Source: Deltaproteobacteria bacterium (GTDB lineage: Bacteria > Desulfobacterota > Desulfobaccia > Desulfobaccales > Desulfobaccaceae). From it: a stretch of 37,736 nt of DNA. The translations under genes were made by a program, and so were the position numbers. Below, piece after piece: positions 7,589-13,565 of this stretch. The DNA lies in the NCBI GenBank assembly GCA_016874895.1, contig VGSX01000001.1, forward strand, positions 1 through 37,736, written 5' to 3'. Each line of letters starts with the position of its first letter. The stretch's first letter is position 1. The notes beneath the pieces are model-generated. The model did no database searches, was not told the origin of the DNA, and saw nothing but the letters and a program-made list of their open reading frames with translations.

Positions 7589-7999
7589 TTAACGGACAAT
7601 GGTCACTTCACAGGGGGCGTTGGTCACCACCTTGGAGGCGGTGCTGCCGATGAGGGCCAGGGTTAACCCGGATTTCCCCGTGCTGCCCATGATGACCCGG
7701 TCAAACTTGCCTTCGGTGGCCCGGCGGATGATATTGTTGGCCGGCACCAGGCCGAGCTCCAGGACCGTTTCGGCGTGGATGTTTTTGGCGTCAAACATCG
7801 CCTTGGCCTGATTCAAAGCGGCCCGGGCATCTTTTTCAAGTTTCTCCTGGATATCGTAAAAAGTCGCATCAAACTGGTCCCCGGCAAAATAAGCCACGGA
7901 CATAATCGTGACCTCGGCCCCCTGCTCGGCCAGTTCCAGGGCTCGCTGCACTGCCTTGATGGACGGCTCGGAGCCGTCGGTTGCTACCAAAACTTTCAT
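7589..7999 (-). CDS. Universal stress protein, UspA family, ATP-binding type
   Basis: The protein has 136 residues, the usual length for a single Usp domain. The N-terminal strand MKVLVATDGSEPS begins the fold. The C-terminal G-x2-G-x9-G-S motif is intact (GSTGKSGLTLALIGS, about residues 105-119), placing it with the ATP-binding Usp proteins. AAGGAGG lies just before the ATG. It is the first gene of the minus-strand TauE cluster. Usp domains next to transporters often act as nucleotide-sensing regulatory partners; that role here is inference from position. Confidence 0.9.
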   Translation of the reverse strand: MKVLVATDGSEPSIKAVQRALELAEQGAEVTIMSVAYFAGDQFDATFYDIQEKLEKDARAALNQAKAMFDAKNIHAETVLELGLVPANNIIRRATEGKFDRVIMGSTGKSGLTLALIGSTASKVVTNAPCEVTIVR

Positions 8000-8143
8000 G
8001 CCTACCTCCTTACCTCTTGAATATTCGCTATCTGGAAAAGTTGTCGGCGTTCAGCTATCAGCATTCAGCTTTCACCAAAAGAACGATGAGTTAACCTAAC
8101 TAATGCAAAAGATCATGGCCTATGGGGGCCACCCCCGACTATT

Positions 8144-8181
8144 AAAATCCCCCCTGACCCCCCTTTAGAAAAGGGGGGGAT
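8144..8181 (-). repeat. C-rich repeat, inverted copy
   Basis: AAAATCCCCCCTGACCCCCC followed by TTTAGAAAAGGGGGGGA. The reverse complement resembles 8201-8237, so the two copies face each other across about 20 bases. Confidence 0.65.
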
Positions 8182-8200
8182 AATGAAGGAGGTTTTTAAA

Positions 8201-8237
8201 AGTCCCCCTTTGGTAAAGGGGGATTTAGGGGGATTTT
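8201..8237 (+). repeat. CCCCCTTT-AAAGGGGG dispersed repeat, copy 2
   Basis: Nearly identical to 4481-4518, with the hairpin CCCCCTTT/AAAGGGGG and the tail GATTTAGGGGGATTTT. The high identity of two noncoding copies almost 4 kb apart points to a dispersed family. Confidence 0.75.
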
Positions 8238-8628
8238 CACATTAAAAATAGTGGTATAATCAAATATTATGCCAACGGTTGGAATTAATTATTTCATCTG
8301 GCTACTGAAAGCTGACCCTGGAACGCTAACGGAAAAATAATTGATTCTGCCCCTCAGTTTTTACCTCCTAATTCAAGACTCCATTGGACGGAAAAGCAAT
8401 GCCCATGCCAAATCTCGCTCTCCCCGGCAGCGAGATAACTCAATGATATATGTTGATTTTTTTAATTAAAAATTGAAGGCCGTCGAAAGACTCTGTCAAC
8501 ATTTTTTACAGACTGTAAAAGAGAAGCTTCCAAAGCCGCGGTCAAGAGGCCGGATGAGGCGGCCATGGTGAAAATAAATTGAATTTAATGGGTAAAATGA
8601 TTATTTATGATAGGTGTCACTGATAGGC

Positions 8629-8770
8629 GAAAAGTATGCGGTCAGCTTACAGCCGTCAGCTAATGCTTTAACTTCAAATGGTTATTCCAAGATGGCAGAT
8701 CGCTGGTTTCTCGCTTAGTTTGCCTAACCTATTGTTTTTGCTGAAAGCTGAATGCTGATAGCTGAACGCC
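8629..8770 (-). repeat. MITE-like element, copy B
   Basis: Read on the minus strand from 8770, this aligns without gaps to copy C (31195-31336) over about 142 bases. The first 40 bases are almost identical (39/40), the last 30 nearly so, and the middle has diverged. Its ends form imperfect terminal inverted repeats, with about 19 of 25 bases matching and the shared pattern GCG-TCAGCT-CAGC-TCAGCT. Confidence 0.7.
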
Positions 8771-8830
8771 TACAGCGAAAAAAGCTCGCTGCCTTTCCTC
8801 CCGGAAAACGGCCAGACAAGGGGTAATTAC

Positions 8831-11485
8831 GTGACCATTATTGAAAATTTAAAAAGGCTGTTCGGTTTCCTGCTTCGCAAGGATCAATCCGAGCGCCGGG
8901 ACCTTGCCAGCCTTTTCCGCTTTAAATACAGTCTCTTTAAGGAATTGCTGGCAGCCAATACCGAACTTCTTAATGTCATCACGGATATCGAAGAAAAACT
9001 GCAGGGCCGCCAGCTCTTCGGCATGTCCTATATCCGCTCCCAGACCTCCCGGGCGGTGTTTTATAGTTTTCGCATGGTGAAAAGCCTGGATGTCCTTTCC
9101 GGGCGCTGTTACCTGGATTTATACCGCGTGCTGGAAAAGATCCATAACCAGATCAAGGAAATCGTGGGCCAGAAGAGGGAACTGGACGCCCCGACGCTGA
9201 TAATGCCCTTTGCTGAGATAACCAAAGATATGAGTGATTGGGTGGGCGGCAAAAGCGCCAATCTGGGGGAGGTGCGCAACCGGGCCGGACTTCCCGTGCC
9301 CCGGGGGTTCGCCATTACCACCGCGGCCTACGACCTCTTTCTCAGCCGCAATGACCTCAGCAACGAGATCAATAAGCGGCGGATGAATATCGACGTCAAT
9401 GAACCGGAAAGCATCGAGGCCGTGAGCCGGGACATCCAGGCCCTGGTGCTGGCCGCCGCGGTTCCCGAGGAACTGGCCCAGGCCCTGGCCGAGGCTTATG
9501 ACACCTTAGCCTCGGAAATCGCTCCGGCAGCCCCCAAGGCAGCACAACCCAGCGTCTCCCTGCGGAGCAGCGCCATCGGCGAAGACAGCGACTGGTCCTT
9601 TGCCGGGCAATATCTCACCGTCCTCAATGTGGCCCCGGATCAATTGGGCGAAACTTATAAACAGATCGTCGCCAGCCTCTATTCCCCCCGGGCCATTGCC
9701 TACCGGCTGAACAAGGGCATCCGGGACGAAGACATGGCCATGAGCGTCACCTGTCTGGAGATGGTGCCCTCAGTGGCCAGCGGGGTGGTCTATACCCGGC
9801 ACCCATTCAATGTCCTGGACGATAACATCATGATCAGCGCAGTCTGGGGTCTGGGTCCCTATGCCGTGGACGGCGTGGTATCCCCGGACTCCTACAGGGC
9901 GGCCAAGGATGAAGCCTTGAGCCTTTTGGAAGTCCGGACCGCCCGCAAACCGGTGCGGCTCGTCACCCTTCCCGAAGGAGGAGTGGGGGAGCAGCCGGTC
10001 CCCGAGGCCCAGCAGGAAGTTCCCTGCCTCTCCCCGGAACAGATCAAAGTCCTGGCCGGGTACGCCCGCAGCCTGGAAGAGCATTACAAAGGGCCCCAGG
10101 ATATTGAATGGGCCCTGAACCCCGAGGGGCGCCTGCTCATCCTGCAGACCCGCCCCCTGCATCTGCAGGCTGCCGAGATCGGCGACGTGGAGGTTGACAT
10201 AGACCTTGACGTGCACCCCCTGATGGTGGAGCGGGGCGCGGTGGCCCAGCCGGGCATCGGCTGCGGGCCGGCCTTTATCCTGCAAGCGGAGTCGGAGCTG
10301 GGGCAGTTCCCCGAGGGGGCGGTGCTGGTGGCCAAACACTCCTCCCCGAAATTCGCCCTGGTCATGCGGCGGGCCCAGGCCATCGTCACGGATTCGGGCA
10401 GCGTCAGCGGTCACATGGCCGCGGTGGCCCGGGAACTGGGCGTGCCCACAGTCCTCGACACCAAAAATGCCACCGCCAGTATCCCCCCGGGGGCTGAGAT
10501 TACCGTGGACGCCTACCACGGCAGGGTGTATGCCGGCCGGGTGGAGAAATTACTGGCCATCCAGCCACCCCGGGAGTCCCACATGGAAGATACGCCGGTA
10601 TATCAGACCCTCAAACAGGTGGCCGCCTTGATTACCCCCCTGAACCTCATCGATCCCAAGGCTCCCGACTTCGACGCAGAGCACTGCCAGACCCTGCACG
10701 ACATCGGCCGCCTGGTGCACGAATTTTCCTATCAGACCATGTTCCAGGTGAGCGACCTGGTCACCGACGAGTCAGGCGGGGCCGTGAAGCTGGACGCCCC
10801 CATTCCCTTGGATCTCTATATCATCGACCTGGGGGAGGGGCTGCATAACGGCCATCCCCCCGGGCAGGTGGGGGTGGAGCAGATCAACTCCGCACCGTTC
10901 AGGGCCCTGCTCAAGGGTATGCTGCACGAGGAATTGCGCGTTTACGGACCCCGGCCGGTGCAATTTTCGGGGTTTCTGTCGGTCATGCGGGAGCAGATGC
11001 TGGCGAGCCCCGGGGACCGTTTCGGGGACCGCAGCTATGCCATTATCTCCGACAAATACCTCAATTTCAGCTCCCGGGTGGGCTACCATTACAGCATCCT
11101 GGACGCCTACTGCGGCGACACGGTGAACAAAAATTACATCACCTTCTCCTTTAAAGGCGGGGCCGCGGACGAAGTGCGGAAAAACCGCCGGGTGCGGGCC
11201 ATCGCCCAGGTCCTGGAAGCCCTGGACTTTCAGGTGGAGGTGACCGGCGACCGGGTCTATGCCCGGTTCCAGAAGTATCCCAAGCAGGAGATCGAAACTA
11301 AACTGGACATGGTGGGCCGGCTGCTGCAGTTTACCCGCCAGATGGACATGCTCATGCACACCGAAACCAGCGTGGCCATGGTGGCCAAGAATTTCCTGGA
11401 GGGCAATTATCACTATGAGAAGGATTTTGCCGATAAAATTCCCGAGGAAGAACCGTCCCCCAAACCTGATTTTCCCTCCCTGTAA
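8831..11485 (+). CDS. PEP-synthase/PPDK-like phosphotransferase with novel C-terminus
   Basis: The protein has 884 residues. An N-terminal helical region (about 1-125) is followed by a PPDK-type ATP-binding domain (about 130-460), with GGKSANLGE around K141, SLRSSA around R245 and GPQDIEWA near 420. A swivelling phosphohistidine domain follows (about 485-580), with catalytic H528 in SGHMAAVARELGVP. From about 590 to 860 there is no PEP/pyruvate TIM barrel. Instead a domain I do not recognise follows (conserved-looking NKNYITFSFKGG and LNFSSRVGYHYS). The layout recalls rifampin phosphotransferase and other dikinases that phosphorylate non-pyruvate substrates, so the acceptor is unknown. The GTG start has AAGGGG seven bases upstream. 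The gene stands alone between the repeat-rich region and the dcw promoter. Confidence 0.85.
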   Translation: MTIIENLKRLFGFLLRKDQSERRDLASLFRFKYSLFKELLAANTELLNVITDIEEKLQGRQLFGMSYIRSQTSRAVFYSFRMVKSLDVLSGRCYLDLYRVLEKIHNQIKEIVGQKRELDAPTLIMPFAEITKDMSDWVGGKSANLGEVRNRAGLPVPRGFAITTAAYDLFLSRNDLSNEINKRRMNIDVNEPESIEAVSRDIQALVLAAAVPEELAQALAEAYDTLASEIAPAAPKAAQPSVSLRSSAIGEDSDWSFAGQYLTVLNVAPDQLGETYKQIVASLYSPRAIAYRLNKGIRDEDMAMSVTCLEMVPSVASGVVYTRHPFNVLDDNIMISAVWGLGPYAVDGVVSPDSYRAAKDEALSLLEVRTARKPVRLVTLPEGGVGEQPVPEAQQEVPCLSPEQIKVLAGYARSLEEHYKGPQDIEWALNPEGRLLILQTRPLHLQAAEIGDVEVDIDLDVHPLMVERGAVAQPGIGCGPAFILQAESELGQFPEGAVLVAKHSSPKFALVMRRAQAIVTDSGSVSGHMAAVARELGVPTVLDTKNATASIPPGAEITVDAYHGRVYAGRVEKLLAIQPPRESHMEDTPVYQTLKQVAALITPLNLIDPKAPDFDAEHCQTLHDIGRLVHEFSYQTMFQVSDLVTDESGGAVKLDAPIPLDLYIIDLGEGLHNGHPPGQVGVEQINSAPFRALLKGMLHEELRVYGPRPVQFSGFLSVMREQMLASPGDRFGDRSYAIISDKYLNFSSRVGYHYSILDAYCGDTVNKNYITFSFKGGAADEVRKNRRVRAIAQVLEALDFQVEVTGDRVYARFQKYPKQEIETKLDMVGRLLQFTRQMDMLMHTETSVAMVAKNFLEGNYHYEKDFADKIPEEEPSPKPDFPSL

Positions 11486-11526
11486 GATCATTGCCGCCAA
11501 GGTGTTACCGTGCAAATCTTCCGTAG

Positions 11527-11548
11527 GGGCAGGCCCCCGTGCCTGCCC
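11527..11548. repeat. GTAGGGGC-type hairpin repeat
   Basis: An 8-bp perfect stem (GGGCAGGC at 11527-11534 with GCCTGCCC at 11541-11548) encloses a 6-nt loop and is preceded by CCGTAGG. It sits 40 bases after the PEP-synthase-like gene. It could act as a transcript end, but it has no T-tract. Confidence 0.5.
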
Positions 11549-11663
11549 GAACAGACTCTCCATCCCGGCCCTGCAAAACTCCAATATTTTCCAAATAGTT
11601 CAGAAAATATCTTAACTCATTGACGACCGGTATCGATTATTTTTTCACAATGAAAGAATTTTC

Positions 11664-11693
11664 TTGACAAATGGGGGTCATACACCGTATTTT
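11664..11693 (+). promoter_or_regulatory. Sigma-70-like promoter of the dcw cluster
   Basis: A perfect -35 hexamer TTGACA (11664-11669) is followed after 18 bases by TATTTT (11688-11693) as a fair -10. Transcription would begin near 11700, at the start of the TGG repeat array and about 50 bases before mraZ. This is the only strong promoter-like site seen in front of the long plus-strand cluster. Confidence 0.65.
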
Positions 11694-11702
11694 ACACCCA
11701 AG

Positions 11703-11737
11703 TGGGAGAAAATGGTACATTATGGATTAAAATGGGG
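11703..11737 (+). promoter_or_regulatory. MraZ operator: four TGG repeats at 10-bp spacing
   Basis: TGGGA, TGGTA, TGGAT and TGGGG begin at 11703, 11713, 11723 and 11733, exactly 10 bp apart, with a further G-run at 11742. MraZ proteins are known to bind arrays of TGGG-type repeats spaced by one helical turn in front of their own gene. Placement just downstream of the promoter fits autorepression by blocking initiation or early elongation. Confidence 0.75.
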
Positions 11738-11751
11738 AATAGGGGGCCACA

Positions 11752-12186
11752 TTGTTCCGGGGGCGCTTTTACCATGTCATGGATGACAAAGGGCGCATCA
11801 CCATCCCGCCGCGCTACCGCGAGATCCTGACGGAGCGCCAAGACCGGCACCTCATTGTCACCAACCTGGACGGCTATCTGATCGCCTTCCCGCAATCGGA
11901 GTGGGAAGGTATTGAGCAGAGACTGAGCCAGCTTTCCATTCTCCAAAAAGAATTCAGGTCCTTTCAAAGGTTTTTTGTCTCGGGAGCGTCTGAATGTCCA
12001 TTGGATCGCCAGGGGAGGATTCTTCTGCCTCCCAGTTTAAGAGAGTACGCTAAATTAGACAAGGATGTTGTGTTAGCGGGAGCGGTACGCTGTTTTGAAA
12101 TCTGGGACCGGAGGAGTTGGGACCAGGAAATGGCGCGCATCGAACAAATGGACAGCGACGAGGTAAGAAAGGAATTGGGGATTTAG
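11752..12186 (+). CDS. mraZ: MraZ, transcriptional regulator of the dcw cluster
   Basis: The protein has 144 residues, the usual MraZ size. Two AbrB/SpoVT-like half-domains each carry the family motif: DDKGRITIPPRYR (about residues 9-21) and DRQGRILLPPSLR (about 84-96). MraZ forms ring oligomers that bind repeated TGGG sites and tune expression of the division and cell-wall cluster. The start is TTG at 11752, directly after a G-rich stretch. The four-repeat operator and the promoter lie immediately upstream, so autoregulation is well supported by the sequence. The 3' end overlaps the longest rsmH frame. Confidence 0.95.
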   Translation: MFRGRFYHVMDDKGRITIPPRYREILTERQDRHLIVTNLDGYLIAFPQSEWEGIEQRLSQLSILQKEFRSFQRFFVSGASECPLDRQGRILLPPSLREYAKLDKDVVLAGAVRCFEIWDRRSWDQEMARIEQMDSDEVRKELGI

Positions 12187-13088
12187 CCACCACCGAGGGA
12201 ATTCTCCACACGCCGGTTATGGTAACGGAGGTTCTTGCCGGCCTGAGCTGCCGACCTGATGGGGTGTACGTGGACGGCACCCTGGGACTGGGCGGCCACG
12301 CCGAGGCGATCCTGGTGGCAAGTTCGCCGTCCGGCCGGCTGGTGGGTTTGGACCAGGACCGGGCGGCCCTGCACAAAGCGGCCCAGCGCCTGCATCCTTT
12401 CGGCTCCCGGGCCCTTCTCATTCACAGTTGCTATAGTCACCTGGCGGAGGTTTTGGCAGAGCTCCAGATTGGTTCGGTCGCGGGCATCCTGCTGGACCTC
12501 GGCATTTCCACCGACCAGTTGCAGGTTTCCGGACGCGGTTTCAGTTTTGGGGGAGAGGAGCCTTTGGACATGCGCATGAATCCGGATGCTCAAGAGATTA
12601 CGGCCGCGGACTTGCTCAATGAAAAACCCGAGGCGGAATTAAACCGTCTGTTCTGGGAATTGGGGGAAGAGAGGTGGGCCCGCCGGATAGCCCGCCGGGT
12701 GGTGCAGGTCCGCCAACAGATCCCGTTGCGGACCACGGCCCAGCTGGTGGAGCTCATCCGGCAGGCGGTCCCGGTTCCTTCCCGGCGCATCCATCCCGCC
12801 ACCCGGGTCTTCCAGGCCCTGCGCCTCGCGGTCAATCAAGAACTGGAAAAATTAGCCGCCTTCATCCCCCAGGCCATTGCGGCCCTGGAGCCCCAGGGAC
12901 GCCTGGTGATCATCGCCTATCATTCTTTGGAAGACCGCATCGTCAAGCAGGCTTTTATCCGGGCGGAACAGAACGGTTTGCTTAAGCGGGTGCATAAAAA
13001 ACCGCTGGTGCCGCAACCGGAGGAAGTAAAACGCAATCCCAGCGCCCGCAGCGCCAAGCTGCGGGTCGCCGCCAGGCTGGCGGCTTAG
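12117..13088 (+). CDS. rsmH: 16S rRNA (cytosine(1402)-N(4))-methyltransferase RsmH
   Basis: RsmH (MraW) methylates N4 of C1402 in the ribosomal decoding centre using S-adenosylmethionine. The HTPVMVTEVL N-terminal block, SAM motif GTLGLGGHAEAIL, GILLDLGIS and the C-terminal YHSLEDRIVKQAF block are all present. The longest frame starts at a TTG (12117) that overlaps mraZ by 70 bases, and its GGAGGAG sits too close to act well. No ATG or GTG lies between it and the conserved HTPV block. The true start may be a rare codon near 12190-12205, coupled to the mraZ stop. Function is firm; the first roughly 28 residues are doubtful. Confidence 0.93.
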   Translation: MGPGNGAHRTNGQRRGKKGIGDLATTEGILHTPVMVTEVLAGLSCRPDGVYVDGTLGLGGHAEAILVASSPSGRLVGLDQDRAALHKAAQRLHPFGSRALLIHSCYSHLAEVLAELQIGSVAGILLDLGISTDQLQVSGRGFSFGGEEPLDMRMNPDAQEITAADLLNEKPEAELNRLFWELGEERWARRIARRVVQVRQQIPLRTTAQLVELIRQAVPVPSRRIHPATRVFQALRLAVNQELEKLAAFIPQAIAALEPQGRLVIIAYHSLEDRIVKQAFIRAEQNGLLKRVHKKPLVPQPEEVKRNPSARSAKLRVAARLAA

Positions 13089-13199
13089 CGGCTGGACTAT
13101 TCAGGAGGTGGTTTTAGCGCGTCGGTCTCTGGATGAAATAAGGTTTTGGCTCCTGAAAGACTTTTTTCACGCTAATAATTCTTCACCCAGGAAGGATGA

Positions 13200-13565
13200 G
13201 TGATTATGCCCCGAAACCAAATCCGCAGCGTCGCCTTGGAAAAAGTTCTGGCCAGCGACAATCGCCGTGTGACGCCGGTGTACGCCGTTCCCCAGCTCGG
13301 AAAAGGCAAAATGACCATTTTCATCGTGCTGTTAGCCGGAATGGTTACCATCGGTTGCCTCATTGCCTGGTCCCACCTGCAATTTATCACCTATAACTAC
13401 CAGATTTCCCAGAAGTACGCTGATCAAAAAGAGTTGCATAATATCAATCGCAAGCTGAAGGTTGAGTTGGCGAGCTTGAAATCGTTGCCCCGTTTGGAGC
13501 GTTTGGCCACGGAGACCTATAATATGGCTCCTCCTGAACCGCAACAGGTCATCAATTTGAAATGA
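13200..13565 (+). CDS. ftsL: Cell division protein FtsL (FtsL/DivIC type)
   Basis: The protein has 121 residues and the FtsL plan: a cytoplasmic N-terminus of about 37 residues, one membrane helix (about 38-60, TIFIVLLAGMVTIGCLIAW) and a periplasmic coiled-coil region (about 65-105). It ends in LERLATETYNMAPPEPQQV. FtsL forms a complex with FtsB/DivIC and FtsQ and helps activate FtsWI. The start could be GTG 13200 or ATG 13206; an AGGAAGGA lies just before. The call rests on topology and on its place between rsmH and ftsI, as FtsL sequences diverge quickly. Its stop overlaps the ftsI ATG (ATGA). Confidence 0.85.
   Translation: MIMPRNQIRSVALEKVLASDNRRVTPVYAVPQLGKGKMTIFIVLLAGMVTIGCLIAWSHLQFITYNYQISQKYADQKELHNINRKLKVELASLKSLPRLERLATETYNMAPPEPQQVINLK

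Larger units (their letters stand above)
8046..8331 (+). repeat. MITE-like element, copy A, apparently interrupted
   Basis: The left end (8046-8075) matches copies B and C over about 28 of 30 bases and continues into ATGAGTTAA. The right end (about 8302-8331) has GAAAGCTGACC...CGCTAAC, related to the other right ends. The total is about 286 bp, about twice the 142 bp of B and C. The excess is explained by the C-rich inverted pair at 8144-8237 lying inside it. Confidence 0.55.
8000..8830. other. 831-bp gene-free, repeat-rich intergenic region
   Basis: No coding region is supported. The region lies between the divergent Usp cluster and the PEP-synthase-like gene. It holds two oppositely oriented copies of the GGCGTTCAGC element (8046-8331 and 8629-8770), a pair of inverted C-rich repeats (8144-8237) and a 7-bp stem near 8413-8435. 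An AT-rich palindromic run lies around 8457-8480. A perfect extended -10 (TGGTATAAT, 8252-8260) is present without a good -35. Both divergent promoters should be here, but I cannot place them firmly. Confidence 0.6.

Noticed and set aside
8144..8237. C-rich repeats as a CRISPR array
   Set aside because: Only two units, inverted to each other, with no regular spacers and no cas genes.
8252..8260. Extended -10 TGGTATAAT on the plus strand
   Set aside because: There is no -35 at the right distance, and the next plus-strand gene is about 570 bases away behind another repeat. It may be chance in an AT-rich stretch.
8256..8275. Possible sigma-54 promoter on the minus strand (TGGCAT-N5-TTGAT)
   Set aside because: The essential GC of the -12 element is GA, and the site lies about 260 bases before the Usp gene inside a repeat. 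The match is too weak to link the NtrC-type regulator to the TauE cluster.
10772..11584. 270-codon minus-strand frame opposite the dikinase-like gene
   Set aside because: It is antisense to a gene with clear motifs in other parts, and its composition (many His, Gln and Gly) is that of a shadow frame.
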